A stretch of 64,000 bases of DNA from Alteripontixanthobacter maritimus (lineage in GTDB: Bacteria; Pseudomonadota; Alphaproteobacteria; Sphingomonadales; Sphingomonadaceae): positions 1,125,501 through 1,189,500 of the forward strand of contig NZ_QBKA01000002.1 in the NCBI RefSeq assembly GCF_003340475.1, read 5' to 3'. Below the pieces are notes generated by a model. It searched no databases, was not told the origin of the DNA, and saw only the letters and a program-made list of their open reading frames with translations. Both the position numbers and the translations under genes were made by a program. Below, piece by piece: positions 18,219 through 28,271 of this stretch. The first letter of the stretch is position 1. Every line of letters starts with the position of its first letter.

Positions 18219-19601
18219 TCACGCCTTTTCGCTGTTTTTCCGATCGGCCATACCGAGCAGCTTCAATTTTCGATGCAATGCCGAACGTTCCATCCCGATA
18301 AACGTCGCGGTTTTCGAAATATTGCCGGAGAACCGGCGGATCTGGATGGTGAGGTATTCCCGCTCGAAACTTTCGCGCGCCTCGCGCAGGGGCACCCCCA
18401 TCAGGCTCGAGAGACCATCGCTCGCACCAAGCCTGCCGCCGGTGACTTCGCTCGGCAGCAGGTCCGGCTCGACCGATACCAGTCTTTCGCGCGGGGTAAG
18501 AATGATGGTGCGTTCGACCACATTGCGCAGTTGGCGGACGTTGCCAGGCCAGTCATAAGCCTGCAGCGCGCCCATCGCATCCTGCGCGATTTCGGGTGAC
18601 GGGATGCCCTGCTCCGCTGCGTAGCGTGTGAAAAAATGCTGGGCGATTGCCGGAATATCGTCCCGCCGCTCTGCCAACGAGGGGATCGTCACGGGCACTA
18701 CGTTCAGGCGATAAAAAAGGTCTTCGCGAAAACGCTTCTCCTGCATTTCCGCTTCCAGATCGCGCGAGGTCGAGCTGACTACGCGTACATCCACCCCGAT
18801 CTGGCGGTTGCCGCCTACGCGCACGAAACTTTGTTCGGTCAGAACGCGCAGGATTCGCGCCTGGGTGGAAAGCGGCATGTCGGCCACCTCGTCCAGATAC
18901 AACGTACCGCCATCGGCGGTCTCAAGCAGTCCCGGCCGTACCAGCTTGCCATCCGATTCCTCGCCGAACAGTTCCTTTTCGAACCGTTCCGGCGTGATAC
19001 GCGCGGAATTTACAGTCACGAAAGCCGCATCGGCGCGCCCGCTCCAGCCATGCAGCAGCCGCGCCGCGACCTCCTTGCCCGCGCCCGCCGGACCCGTGAT
19101 CAACACTCGGCTTCCGGTATTGGCGACTCGTTTCAGGGTCGCGCGAACCTGATTGATAGCAGCCGAATTGCCGGTGAACTCACCTTCGGCGCCGAAGCCC
19201 TCGCGCAGCCGTGTGTTCTCCCGCCGAAGCCGCTCCGTTTCCGTCGCACGGGCGACCAACAGCAGCAGCCGCTCCGCCTCGAAAGGCTTTTCGATGAAGT
19301 CCATTGCGCCGCGGCTGACGGCGGATACCGCCGTATCGATATTGCCGTGGCCAGAGAAAATGATGACAGGCAATTCGGGTTCGCGCAGCTTTACAGCATC
19401 TAGAACCTCCAGCCCGTCCATCGCGCTGCCATGCAGCCAGACATCCAGCAGGATGACGCTGGGGCGTTTCTCATCGACCATACGGAGCGCGGTTTCGCTG
19501 TCGCCTGCGGTACGACAATCATACCCCTCGTCACTCAGCACGCCCGCGACCAGATCGCGAATGTCTTTCTCGTCATCGACTATCAGAATATCGAGCGCCA
19601 T
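18219..19601 (-). CDS. ntrX: NtrX, NtrC-family response regulator
   Basis: 460 residues: receiver domain 1-120 with phospho-acceptor Asp53 (LLDVW); AAA+ domain about 145-375 with Walker A GPAGAGKE and Walker B GGTLYLDEVADMP; C-terminal Fis-type helix-turn-helix (about 415-455, ISKTATFIGMERSALHRKL). The sigma-54-contacting GAFTGA loop is absent: after ELFGEE the sequence goes to SDGKLVRPGLLE. NtrX may therefore act without remodelling sigma-54 holoenzyme, as reported for other alphaproteobacterial NtrX proteins. It lies 52 bases downstream of ntrY, its likely kinase, and 145 bases upstream of hfq. Confidence 0.92.
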   Translation of the reverse strand: MALDILIVDDEKDIRDLVAGVLSDEGYDCRTAGDSETALRMVDEKRPSVILLDVWLHGSAMDGLEVLDAVKLREPELPVIIFSGHGNIDTAVSAVSRGAMDFIEKPFEAERLLLLVARATETERLRRENTRLREGFGAEGEFTGNSAAINQVRATLKRVANTGSRVLITGPAGAGKEVAARLLHGWSGRADAAFVTVNSARITPERFEKELFGEESDGKLVRPGLLETADGGTLYLDEVADMPLSTQARILRVLTEQSFVRVGGNRQIGVDVRVVSSTSRDLEAEMQEKRFREDLFYRLNVVPVTIPSLAERRDDIPAIAQHFFTRYAAEQGIPSPEIAQDAMGALQAYDWPGNVRQLRNVVERTIILTPRERLVSVEPDLLPSEVTGGRLGASDGLSSLMGVPLREARESFEREYLTIQIRRFSGNISKTATFIGMERSALHRKLKLLGMADRKNSEKA

Positions 19602-19653
19602 CAGATCGTTACCTCGGATCGTTTATTCAGGGGAGCGGGCGGTTTCGCATTGT

Positions 19654-21876
19654 TCATGCAGCGGCCTCCGAAAGATGCGCCGGATCACGCGAGAAGCGCA
19701 GGGTCACGCGGGTGCCGCCGTCGGATGCGGTCGAGAAGCCCATGTCCCCGCCATGTTCCTCCACGATTTTGTTCACGATCGCGAGCCCAAGGCCGGTGCC
19801 CTTTTCCCGTGTCGTGACATAAGGTTCGACAATGCGGTCGCGGTCGCTCGGCAACCCGATGCCATTGTCTTCCACCATAACCGACAAATGCGTCGGGTTC
19901 TGCGCGACAGTAACGGTGATCCGCCCCGTATAGTCGCTAGTCTCGTTCACAGCGCGAGCCTCGACAGCTTCGCATGCGTTTTTCAGAACATTGGTCATCG
20001 CCTGACCGAACTGGTGACGGTCACAGGATATCGAGGCCTCGTTCGCCGGGTCGCTTTGAACCGAATATTTTACGTCGGGATGGGCGACTTCCTGCAGGAA
20101 CACGGCCTGACGAACCAAGTCGCGCGCATCCTCTTGCCGGAAAACCGGTTTGGGCAGCCGCGCGAAAGATGAAAACTCATCGACCATGGTGCGCAATTCA
20201 CCAACTTGCCTGACGATCGTGTCGGTCAGTTCGCCGAACAGTTGGTCATCATCTTCGATCTGCTTGCCGTAGCGACGCTTCAGCCGTTCGGTCGCGAGCT
20301 GGATGGGGGTGAGTGGGTTTTTAATCTCGTGCGCGATCCGCCGCGCTACGTCGGACCATGCGGCCTGTCGCTGATCGAGCAGCTGGCGAGTGATATCCTC
20401 GAATGTGATAACCGTGCCATCGGGCGCAGCTGCAATCTTAACTGCAAGCGTCAGCAGGTCCTGCCCGCGGGCATGCGTGACAACCCCTGCAGAGATACCG
20501 CCCGCAACCATTGCCGCGATGGCTGGCGCCAGTTCGGACAGTGGCTTCCCGACATTGGGGGCAGACGGCTCCGCTTCCAGCAAGGCATGGGCCGAACTGT
20601 TTATCAATTGTACCTGCCCGTTCCGGTCGAGCGAGATAATCCCGGCAGTGATGGACTCCAGCACCGCTTCGATAAACTCGCGGCGTTCGTCCAACTCGCG
20701 GTTCGCGCCAAGCAAAGCATCGTTCTGTTTTTCAAGTTGAGCGGTCATCCGGTTGAATGCGCGATTGAGCAGCCCGATCTCGTCCGGTCCGGTCCTTCCA
20801 TCGACGCGGAGCGCGAAATTGCCCGCACCCACCTTCCGCGCGGCGACCACCAGATCGCTGAGCGGTTCCACCTGCCGGTCCGCAAAGCGCAATGCGAACC
20901 ACACTGCCAGCCCGACCAGGCCGAGGCTGACGAAGAACAACGCAAGATTAAAGCGCAACTGCATGGCCCGTGCGCGCCGTGTCAGCGTTTCATATGCAGA
21001 GGAGATGGACTTCGCCCGCTCGAATGAATTGAACGATCCAGCCTCTGAATTGCGGGCGTTATAGAGGAAGATGCCGCTGTCGCGATCGATCGCGGAAATT
21101 GCCTCGATCCGGGTGGCGCTGCTTTGCACAACGACCGGTTCGCCTGCACGAAGCTTGGCGAAGATCTCTGCGTCGAGCGATTGTGGCTCGTTCCCTTCGC
21201 GCAGATCCAGCATGGCGGCGGTTCGCATACTGCCATCGTCAAGCTCTTGCAGGATGGCTGATTCGTTGAGGTCCCTGCCCTGCGCCTGGTAGCGATAGAA
21301 ATCCGCGAAATCCGCGTCGGTCAATGTTCCCCGTTCGAAGTAGAAGCGCAGGTCACCTGCCATTGTGCGGGTCTCGTCCGCCATTTCCAGCTGATTTTCG
21401 ACGTAGTAGTCGCGCGCCAAGGCGTTGGCGTCTTCCATCAGGCCCCGCGAATTGTCGGAGAACCAGAAATCCGCGCCGGACTGAAACAGGAACGCGGCAA
21501 AGGTTGCCACCAGCAAGGTTGGTACAGCAGCGATCAGCGAGAACAGAAACACCAGGCGAACATGAAGCCGGGCAGTGCCGCCTGCAGCACGGCGGATGGC
21601 GAAGCGCCTGCCCGCCAGAACCAGCAGGGCCATCGCTGGCAGTAGGGTCAGGATCAAAAGCGATGCGACCCGGCGCGACGGTAGCAATTGGCCATCGGGC
21701 GGCGCCGAGGCAAACGTGTAATAGGTTGTCCAGATCATCGCCAAAAGCGCAATCAGAGTGGCGACTTCGACAATCGCGAAAATGTTGTATCGGCGCAACG
21801 CAACGGCAAACCGTCTGCGCCAACGAGGGCCAACACGGGAAGATGTATTACTCCGGGGGAATGAAACCGTTGCCAT
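19654..21876 (-). CDS. ntrY: NtrY, membrane sensor histidine kinase
   Basis: 740 residues. Three N-terminal membrane helices (about residues 30-110), an extracytoplasmic region (about 130-290), a fourth helix (about 305-325), HAMP (about 325-380), PAS (about 395-490), HisKA with the phospho-accepting His in RRIAHEIKNPLTPIQ (about 520) and a HATPase domain with N box (NVLKNACEA), G1 box (VEDNGIGLP) and G2 (GTGLGLAIV). Pairs with NtrX in nitrogen/redox-responsive signalling in alphaproteobacteria. Start ATG 21876 preferred over 21894. Confidence 0.94.
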   Translation of the reverse strand: MATVSFPRSNTSSRVGPRWRRRFAVALRRYNIFAIVEVATLIALLAMIWTTYYTFASAPPDGQLLPSRRVASLLILTLLPAMALLVLAGRRFAIRRAAGGTARLHVRLVFLFSLIAAVPTLLVATFAAFLFQSGADFWFSDNSRGLMEDANALARDYYVENQLEMADETRTMAGDLRFYFERGTLTDADFADFYRYQAQGRDLNESAILQELDDGSMRTAAMLDLREGNEPQSLDAEIFAKLRAGEPVVVQSSATRIEAISAIDRDSGIFLYNARNSEAGSFNSFERAKSISSAYETLTRRARAMQLRFNLALFFVSLGLVGLAVWFALRFADRQVEPLSDLVVAARKVGAGNFALRVDGRTGPDEIGLLNRAFNRMTAQLEKQNDALLGANRELDERREFIEAVLESITAGIISLDRNGQVQLINSSAHALLEAEPSAPNVGKPLSELAPAIAAMVAGGISAGVVTHARGQDLLTLAVKIAAAPDGTVITFEDITRQLLDQRQAAWSDVARRIAHEIKNPLTPIQLATERLKRRYGKQIEDDDQLFGELTDTIVRQVGELRTMVDEFSSFARLPKPVFRQEDARDLVRQAVFLQEVAHPDVKYSVQSDPANEASISCDRHQFGQAMTNVLKNACEAVEARAVNETSDYTGRITVTVAQNPTHLSVMVEDNGIGLPSDRDRIVEPYVTTREKGTGLGLAIVNKIVEEHGGDMGFSTASDGGTRVTLRFSRDPAHLSEAAA

Positions 21877-21974
21877 CGTGCCGCATTTACACAATTACTG
21901 TTGCCAATTTGCAAGCCTTTTTGCGTATCCGCATCGGCGCTGGGGTCCAGACGGCCCACATTCGGGTCGAATGG

Positions 21975-23435
21975 TTAATTGGCCCGTCGGCGGGCGAACC
22001 TGTCAGGATCGATTTCCAGATCGTCGAGGCGTTTGCGTAGCGTATTGCGATTAATGCCGAGCAGTTGAGCGGCCCTTAACTGATTGCCCGAAGTCTGCTC
22101 AAGTGCGTGCTCGAACAGCGGTCTTTCGAAGGCTGCCTGCGCACTGTGATAAAGCGTGCCGTCAGCAGGGCGAGCCTCGGCCAACCAGTGGTGCAAGGCA
22201 GCCTCATAATCGGGCGCCGCAGCGTCAGCCCCCGCATGGCCTGGCATCGCTTCGAGCGCGTCCCTCACGCATTGTGCGTCGATCGTCTCGTCGCGCGACA
22301 TCAGCGCCAGTCGCATAACCATGTTCTGCAATTCGCGGACATTGCCCGGCCAGTCGAGCGCCTTCAGCAAGTCCAGACCAGCCTTGCTGATACCGCGCTG
22401 CGGCAAACCCTGACGCGCGGCATTGGCGAGGAAAAAGCTGACGAGGTCGGGGATGTCGGTCCTGCGATCTCGCAAAGGGGGAAGTTGTACCGGCACTACG
22501 GCTAAGCGGTAATAAAGGTCTTCGCGAAATTGCCCGCTTACGACCATGGAAGATAGATCGCGATTGGTAGCAGCCACAATTCGTACATCGACCTGAACAT
22601 CCTGCCTGCCGCCAACACGGCGGATGCTGCCGGATTGCAGGGCGCGCAGCAGCCGTGTCTGGGCCTCCGCAGGCATGTCGCCGATTTCATCAAGAAACAA
22701 CGTGCCGCCGCTCGCTTGTTCGAACTTCCCGATTGCCTGCCCGGTAGCGCCGGTAAATGCGCCCTTTTCGTGGCCGAACAGCTCGCTTTCGATTAGCTCA
22801 CGCGGGATGGCGGCAGCGTTGACAGCCACAAACGGGCCGGTGCGGCGATGGCCCAGGTCGTGGATTGCCTGCGCGACAAGCTCCTTGCCCGTGCCGCTCT
22901 CGCCAAGGATCAGGACTGTGAGATCGTTACGCAGAACGCGGGTGATCATCCGGAAAACGCCCTGCATCGCCGGACTCCGCCCGACCAGTGGCAGCGACGG
23001 ATCGATTTGTTCGCCGCCCTCGTCCACTCTTGCACTGTGACTCTCGTCTTGGCCTCCAACGTCCATCGCTCGCGCAGACTGTACGGCTTGCTCCACCGCG
23101 CGTGTCAATTCATCCAGGTCGAACGGTTTCGGGAAGTACTCGAAGGCCCCCAGATCACTCGCCCGCACAGCGGTATCGAGCGTATTCTGCGCGGACAGCA
23201 CAATGACAGGAAGCTCGGGATTCTGCTTCTGCACGTCGGCAAGATTTGCCAGTCCGTCTCCGTCTTCCAGCATAATATCGGTCAGCATCGCAGAATAGCT
23301 GGCCTCGCCAAGCAGGCGGTTACGCTCGGCAATGCTGGCGCACCGGTCGATCGTATGCCCCTCGCCCTGCAGGGCGGCGGTGATGACGGTCGCGATGGCG
23401 GCGTCGTCCTCGACCAGCAGGATGCGTCCCGGCAT
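21975..23435 (-). CDS. ntrC: NtrC, nitrogen regulation sigma-54 activator
   Basis: 486 residues: receiver domain with Asp53 (LTDIML), AAA+ domain about 150-380 with Walker A GESGTGKE, an intact GAFTGA sigma-54 contact motif (FGHEKGAFTGATG) and Walker B GGTLFLDEIGDMP, and a C-terminal Fis-type HTH (about 445-480, LRAAQLLGINRNTLRKRL). Expected to activate glnA/amt-type promoters on nitrogen limitation when phosphorylated by NtrB. It directly follows ntrB (11-base gap). The intact GAFTGA contrasts with its paralog ntrX just downstream. Confidence 0.95.
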   Translation of the reverse strand: MPGRILLVEDDAAIATVITAALQGEGHTIDRCASIAERNRLLGEASYSAMLTDIMLEDGDGLANLADVQKQNPELPVIVLSAQNTLDTAVRASDLGAFEYFPKPFDLDELTRAVEQAVQSARAMDVGGQDESHSARVDEGGEQIDPSLPLVGRSPAMQGVFRMITRVLRNDLTVLILGESGTGKELVAQAIHDLGHRRTGPFVAVNAAAIPRELIESELFGHEKGAFTGATGQAIGKFEQASGGTLFLDEIGDMPAEAQTRLLRALQSGSIRRVGGRQDVQVDVRIVAATNRDLSSMVVSGQFREDLYYRLAVVPVQLPPLRDRRTDIPDLVSFFLANAARQGLPQRGISKAGLDLLKALDWPGNVRELQNMVMRLALMSRDETIDAQCVRDALEAMPGHAGADAAAPDYEAALHHWLAEARPADGTLYHSAQAAFERPLFEHALEQTSGNQLRAAQLLGINRNTLRKRLDDLEIDPDRFARRRAN

Positions 23436-23446
23436 ATCGTGTTCCT

Positions 23447-24514
23447 TCAGTCTGATTGCAGGTTGATGCGAAATTCAGTGCGACCTGCGCGATCGTCGCG
23501 CAGATGACTGATGCGGCCATCCATATCGCGCACCAGCTTGCGCACGAGCGGCAGGCCAAGGCCCTGCCCGTTTTTCTTGGACGTCACGAATGGTTCGAAG
23601 ATGTGATCGCGTAGTTCGGCGGCGACGCCCGGACCGTTATCGATAACGGCAGCTTCTATCGGCAGTTTTACCGCCGTCCCGCCGCGTGTCTGGCTAAGGC
23701 CGATGCCGCCGGTAAAACGTGTGCGCACGGTCACTTTGGCGTCTGACTGGTCACAACAAGCATCGCGGGCGTTGGACAAGAGGTTGATGAGCACCTGCTC
23801 CAGTAGTTCACGGTTCGCAACTACCGACGGAAGCGAAGGGTCGAACTCTTCAGCAAATTCCACACCCTCGTCCGCAGGTCTCTGCGCTGCGCGAACGGTC
23901 GCGACAGCGCGCCGGATCGCCTCGTGCAGGTTGCACGGGGCAAGCGGCTGCGCAGTTTCCCGCCCGAGGTGCTGCATCCGGTCGACCAGGCTAGCGATAC
24001 GGTCCACCTCGTTTGTGATGAGCTGTGCGAGCGGTTGGTCTGCGGGGACGAGCTTGCGTTCGACGAGCTGCGCTGCTCCTTTTATCGCAGCGAGCGGGTT
24101 CTTGATTTCATGCGACAGAACCGCAGGCGCTCGCAGAGCCTGACTGTCGGAATTGCCGGACATCCTGGCCTGTCCGGCGTCTGACAGGGTCAGGACGCGC
24201 CACCCTGCATATCCTGCAATCGGCGAAACGGTCAGGTTGACGTCAACTGGCTGGCCGGAACCGCGCAGCCCAATATCCCGCGCTACCAGAGGCTGGGTCG
24301 GGTCTGCCATCGCATCCCGTACGCGGTCGTTATCAAGCTGCATAAATTCAAAAATGTCGCTGCCGATCATACGCGCCGCACTGCGGCCGAGCATGGTTTC
24401 CGCAGCGTGGTTCGCCTCGCGTACTAAACCGTTTTCATCGAGCAGGAGGGCTGCGAAGACCAGCCCGGCGAACAGCGCCTCGATCGGCGGACGGGCCTCG
24501 CTGGCAGGGCTCAT
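23447..24514 (-). CDS. ntrB: NtrB, PII-controlled nitrogen sensor kinase
   Basis: 355 residues, cytosolic. PAS domain about 10-115, HisKA with phospho-accepting His135 (LSHEIKNPLAAIKGA), C-terminal HATPase with N box (LLSNARDA), G1 (IDNGPGV) and G2 (GQGLGLPLV). NtrB phosphorylates or dephosphorylates NtrC depending on PII status. The open frame extends further upstream, but ATG 24514 matches the family N-terminus and sits 17 bases after the dusB stop, giving the classical dusB-ntrB-ntrC operon. Confidence 0.94.
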   Translation of the reverse strand: MSPASEARPPIEALFAGLVFAALLLDENGLVREANHAAETMLGRSAARMIGSDIFEFMQLDNDRVRDAMADPTQPLVARDIGLRGSGQPVDVNLTVSPIAGYAGWRVLTLSDAGQARMSGNSDSQALRAPAVLSHEIKNPLAAIKGAAQLVERKLVPADQPLAQLITNEVDRIASLVDRMQHLGRETAQPLAPCNLHEAIRRAVATVRAAQRPADEGVEFAEEFDPSLPSVVANRELLEQVLINLLSNARDACCDQSDAKVTVRTRFTGGIGLSQTRGGTAVKLPIEAAVIDNGPGVAAELRDHIFEPFVTSKKNGQGLGLPLVRKLVRDMDGRISHLRDDRAGRTEFRINLQSD

Positions 24515-24531
24515 CCCGCCTGCCGCCCGCG

Positions 24532-25548
24532 TCACGCAGCGCGCCGCCGCAGGAAGGGTTCGTAGAATCGTTCGATCTCGCCCAGCACTTCGCCCGCATC
24601 CTCGATCAGGTTTGCGCGATTGCGGAACTCGGCGCTGCCGTGCATTCCCTTGGTATACCAACCGATATGTTTGCGTGCGACCTTGACGCCGACGGCTTCG
24701 CCATAGTGGTCGAGCATTGCGCGGTAATGTTCCAGCAAGACGCCAAGCTGCTCGTCGAAGTTTGGCGTTTCGCGCTGTTCGCCGGTTTCCAACCAGTGCA
24801 TGACCTGTCCGAGCAGCCAGGGTTTGCCATAGGCACCGCGGCCGATCATGATCCCGTCCGCACCCGACTGTTCGAGCGCGTCGGCGCTATCCTCGATCGT
24901 GCAGATATCGCCATTGGCAATAACTGGCACCGAAACCGCGTCTTTGACCGAACGGATAAAGGACCAGTCCGCGCTGCCCTTGTACATCTGGCACCGGGTT
25001 CGGCCGTGGACCGTGATCAACTTCGCACCAAGATCTTCAGCGATATGGGCAAGCTCCGGCGCGTTGAGGCTGTGGTGGTTCCAGCCCATCCGCATCTTGA
25101 CCGTCACCGGCACGTCGACCGCATTAACCGTGGCCTCGATCAAGCTGGCGGCTAGAGGCAGGTCGCGCATCAGGGCGCTGCCTGCATCGCCGTTCACCAC
25201 TTTTTTTACAGGGCAGCCCATATTGATATCGATAATCGCCGCACCGCGATCCGCATTCAGTTTTGCCGCTTCACCCATTTCGGCAGGGGAGCATCCAGCC
25301 AGCTGAAGCGATACAGGCTCCTCGCACGGGTCCCAGGCAGCTTTTTGCAGGCTTTGACGGGTTTCGCGGATCATGGCCGGGCTGGCAATCATCTCGGTTA
25401 CGTTGAGACCGGACCCATAGCGGCGAACCAATGTGCGGAACGGCATGTCGGTCACGCCTGTCATCGGCGCGAGCACGACCGGGCTCGGGATCGTAACCGG
25501 CCCGATGGCAATCGGCTTCAGCGCCGGAGGAGGGGGAAGCTGGGTCAT
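24532..25548 (-). CDS. dusB: tRNA dihydrouridine synthase DusB
   Basis: FMN-dependent reduction of uridine to dihydrouridine in the tRNA D loop. 338 residues. The catalytic cysteine is Cys112 in [14 protein letters not shown]-barrel FMN signatures include [10 protein letters not shown] at the start, [19 protein letters not shown] and IANGDI. In many proteobacteria this gene (nifR3 in older literature) heads the ntrBC operon, as here. ATG 25548, preceded by a GGGGGA site, is used; the frame is open to 25629 but the extra residues do not look like the family. Confidence 0.95.
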   Translation of the reverse strand: MTQLPPPPALKPIAIGPVTIPSPVVLAPMTGVTDMPFRTLVRRYGSGLNVTEMIASPAMIRETRQSLQKAAWDPCEEPVSLQLAGCSPAEMGEAAKLNADRGAAIIDINMGCPVKKVVNGDAGSALMRDLPLAASLIEATVNAVDVPVTVKMRMGWNHHSLNAPELAHIAEDLGAKLITVHGRTRCQMYKGSADWSFIRSVKDAVSVPVIANGDICTIEDSADALEQSGADGIMIGRGAYGKPWLLGQVMHWLETGEQRETPNFDEQLGVLLEHYRAMLDHYGEAVGVKVARKHIGWYTKGMHGSAEFRNRANLIEDAGEVLGEIERFYEPFLRRRAA

Positions 25549-25622
25549 GGTCTTGCAGTGCCTGAAATTTAGGCAGCATCTAGGTGATTGCGGGTCCGCG
25601 TGCAAGTCGGTAGCGGCAGGGA

Positions 25623-26801
25623 ATGGCATCGGTCACCCCCCTCCCCTCGTTCGCCGCGATTGTCGTGGCCGCCGGCGAGGGTCTACGCGCCGGTCAGCCG
25701 GTGCCGAAACAGTTTGCCCCGTGGCGCGGCAAACCGCTCGTCCGGCATTCGGTCGAGACCCTGAAGGAGCAAGGGGCGCAGCCTGTTATTGTAGTAATCC
25801 CGGCCGGTACCGACGCTATTGCCCAAGATGCATTAAAGGGGCTTGACGGCGTGCTGTTCCAGACCGGAGCAGACACAAGGCAAGGTTCGGTCCAGCGCGG
25901 CCTCCAAGCGCTTCCCGATACGGCGGAGCGCGTACTGATCCACGATGCCGCGCGGCCGATACTTCCTGCCGAAGTAACCGCGCGAATTGTAAGAGCACTC
26001 GACAACTACGAGGGCGCAATCCCGATTCTGCCGGTGGTCGACAGCCTCGTGGTCGCCGCGGGTGAGGCGATGGGGCCGCCAGCCAAGCGCGAAGATTTGC
26101 GGCGGGTCCAGACGCCGCAAGGCTTTCGCGCATCCGCCATCAAGGCCGCGCAATCGGCTTGGCAGGGGGCGTTGGATGCGGGAGATGACGCCCAAGTCCT
26201 CGCCGCCGCCGGAGGCAAAGTAATGACGGTTGAAGGTGCTGAAGCGTTGCACAAGGTTACGGTGGCGGAAGATTTCGAAACAGCGACGGTCCCCATGACG
26301 AACATGCGAGCGATCCGGACCGGAATGGGCTACGACGTCCACCGGCTCATGGAAGGCGAAGAGTTGTGGCTCTGCGGTATCAAGCTCGACCATGACCGCG
26401 GGCTTGCCGGTCACAGCGATGCCGATGTCGGGATCCACGCCATCGTAGACGCCATCCTCGGAGCGATCGGCCAGGGAGATATCGGCCAGCACTTCCCGCC
26501 TTCAGATGCGCAGTGGGCCGGTGCTGCCTCTGACCGCTTCCTGGCACACGCTGTATCGCTGGCCAACGCGGCCGGTTATGATATCGGCAATATCGATCTG
26601 ACGCTAATCTGCGAAGAACCCAAAATTGGCCCTCACCGCGTCGCCATGGCCCAACGGCTCGCACAAATTATCTGTTGCGACGTACAATTCATCAATGTGA
26701 AAGCGACCACCACCGAAAGACTGGGCTTTACCGGCCGCGCCGAAGGTATTGCTGCCCAGGCCGTCGCCACGCTTATCGCTCAAGAAAAGGATCGACCATA
26801 A
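25623..26801 (+). CDS. ispDF: Bifunctional IspD/IspF (MEP pathway)
   Basis: 392-residue fusion. Residues 1-220: MEP cytidylyltransferase (IspD) with the nucleotide-binding start [12 protein letters not shown]...[18 protein letters not shown] and RRVQTPQGF. Residues about 226-392: MECDP synthase (IspF) with metal-binding [16 protein letters not shown], and the C-terminal [13 protein letters not shown]. Both active sites look intact. The enzymes are non-consecutive in the MEP isoprenoid pathway (steps 3 and 5); the fusion is widespread in alphaproteobacteria. Divergent from dusB. Its stop overlaps the next ATG (TAATG). Confidence 0.97.
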   Translation: MASVTPLPSFAAIVVAAGEGLRAGQPVPKQFAPWRGKPLVRHSVETLKEQGAQPVIVVIPAGTDAIAQDALKGLDGVLFQTGADTRQGSVQRGLQALPDTAERVLIHDAARPILPAEVTARIVRALDNYEGAIPILPVVDSLVVAAGEAMGPPAKREDLRRVQTPQGFRASAIKAAQSAWQGALDAGDDAQVLAAAGGKVMTVEGAEALHKVTVAEDFETATVPMTNMRAIRTGMGYDVHRLMEGEELWLCGIKLDHDRGLAGHSDADVGIHAIVDAILGAIGQGDIGQHFPPSDAQWAGAASDRFLAHAVSLANAAGYDIGNIDLTLICEEPKIGPHRVAMAQRLAQIICCDVQFINVKATTTERLGFTGRAEGIAAQAVATLIAQEKDRP

Positions 26802-27352
26802 TGTCCAACCGTATGATCGCCGCCGCCATACTTGCTGGAGCCGCTCTGGTGCCGACCGCCGCTGCGGCACAAGAAACCAAGCCGACACAGGCACAATACG
26901 CTGCAACCGCACGCTATGCGCTTCCGCTTGCAATGCAAGGAACGATCGACTTCTGCAGACCCCACCTCCAATCCAACGGCTTTTTCGCCACCAACGGTAG
27001 CTCGCTGGTCAAGCGCTATACAGCTGGCAAGGACAAATCGTGGCCAGTCGCGCGCGATACGCTGGTCAAGGTCATTACAAGCAAGGACAAATCGAGCGCA
27101 GCATTTATAACCGCTTTGCCCGACGAGGCGCTGAAATCGATGGCAGACGCCTTCATTCCCACTTTGGTCGTCGAGGAACTGAACCCGAAAGACTGCCTGA
27201 TAGCGGAGAAAATCGTGGCACAACTGGCACCGCTACCGGCGGAGAATGTCGCAAATCTGTTCGGCGTAGTGATCACCGCAATCGATAAGGACGAGGCTCG
27301 GAAAGCTGCGCAGACCAAAGCGACCAGCCCTAAGGCAGCTGGGACAAAGTGA
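26801..27352 (+). CDS. Secreted hypothetical protein
   Basis: 183 residues. A clear signal peptide (SNRMIAAAILAGAALVPTAA, cleavage near AAAQ, residue 24) is followed by a mostly helical domain with two cysteines (FCRPHLQ and LNPKDCLIAEK) that may form a disulfide, and a Lys/Ala-rich C-terminus. No family is recognised. It is translationally coupled to ispDF (TAATG) and to the cinA-like gene downstream (GTGA overlap), so it is probably expressed with them. Periplasmic location is inferred from the signal peptide. Confidence 0.7.
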   Translation: MSNRMIAAAILAGAALVPTAAAAQETKPTQAQYAATARYALPLAMQGTIDFCRPHLQSNGFFATNGSSLVKRYTAGKDKSWPVARDTLVKVITSKDKSSAAFITALPDEALKSMADAFIPTLVVEELNPKDCLIAEKIVAQLAPLPAENVANLFGVVITAIDKDEARKAAQTKATSPKAAGTK

Positions 27353-27849
27353 CCGAAGCCCTGCTTCCGCAAGCCATCGAGGATCTGGCCGAACGCGTGG
27401 TGCAAGAAAACGCTGCGAATGGCCGGCGGGTCGTGCTTGCGGAAAGCTGCACCGGAGGGCTGGTCGCGGCGGCCGTGACCGAAGTGCCCGGATCGTCAGC
27501 AGTCCTCGATCGCGGCTTCGTGACCTATTCGAACGAAGCCAAAATGGAATGCCTCGACGTGGCGAGCGACATCATCGAGACCTTCGGTGCGGTTTCCATC
27601 GCTTGCGTATGGGCCATGGCCAAGGGCGCGCTCGATAACAGCAACGCCGATGTGGCGGTCGCCATCAGCGGAGTGGCGGGACCCGGCGGAGGAACAGAGT
27701 TGAAACCAGTGGGAACGGTCGTTTTCGCGCGCGTAAAACGCGGCGATATTGGCGAACCCGAAGGCGAATTAAAACATTTCGACGGAAAGACTCGCGCTGA
27801 AATTCGCGCTCAGGCTACGCTTTGCGCGCTGGAACTGTTGCTGCCGTAA
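27349..27849 (+). CDS. CinA-family nicotinamide-nucleotide amidohydrolase (PncC-type)
   Basis: 166 residues from GTG 27349, consisting only of the C-terminal CinA (PncC) domain, which deamidates NMN to nicotinic acid mononucleotide in pyridine nucleotide recycling. The active-site motif AESCTGGLVAAAVTEVPGSS and the later ISGVAGPGGGTELKPVGTV are unmistakable. There is no N-terminal COG1058 domain, as in stand-alone PncC proteins. The 3' end overlaps the convergent COQ10-like gene by about 40 bases. Confidence 0.92.
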   Translation: MTEALLPQAIEDLAERVVQENAANGRRVVLAESCTGGLVAAAVTEVPGSSAVLDRGFVTYSNEAKMECLDVASDIIETFGAVSIACVWAMAKGALDNSNADVAVAISGVAGPGGGTELKPVGTVVFARVKRGDIGEPEGELKHFDGKTRAEIRAQATLCALELLLP

Positions 27850-28271
27850 AGGTGGTCTGCCCGCGCTTCGAAGGCTGTTACCATCTTGCGAAAAGCACGG
27901 TCGAAATATTGCCCCGCCAGTGCTTCGAACACGCTGTTGCGAAAAGTGAAATCGACCAAGAAATCCACTTCGCACCCGCCATCGTCGCGCGGGCGAAACG
28001 TCCAGCTATTGTCGAGATCGCGCATTGGCCCATCGACGTAATGAACCGTGATGCGGTGCGGACGTTGTTTCTCTACCCGGCTGGTGAACTTTTCGCGAAT
28101 GGCCTTGAACCCCACGACAAGGTCGGCGGTCATCACCGCAGAATCGTCGGACCGGACCCGCGTGGCAATGACCCAGGGTAGAAATTCGGAATAGCGATCT
28201 ACATCCGCCACCAGATCGAACATCTGTTCGCAGCTGTAGGGAAGGCTGCGCTTCTGACGAACACCCGGCAT
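27810..28271 (-). CDS. START/SRPBCC protein, COQ10/RatA family
   Basis: 153 residues with the polyketide-cyclase/COQ10 signature: YSCEQMFDLVADVDRYSEFLPWV at the N-terminus and WTFRP...VDFLVDFTFRN...FDRAFRKMVTAFEARA toward the end. Members bind ubiquinone and help respiration (COQ10), or in E. coli RatA, interfere with ribosome assembly. Immediately downstream of lipA (the ATG overlaps the lipA stop), an arrangement common in alphaproteobacteria and more consistent with a respiratory-chain role than a toxin. Function otherwise inferred. Confidence 0.85.
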   Translation of the reverse strand: MPGVRQKRSLPYSCEQMFDLVADVDRYSEFLPWVIATRVRSDDSAVMTADLVVGFKAIREKFTSRVEKQRPHRITVHYVDGPMRDLDNSWTFRPRDDGGCEVDFLVDFTFRNSVFEALAGQYFDRAFRKMVTAFEARADHLYGSNSSSAQSVA

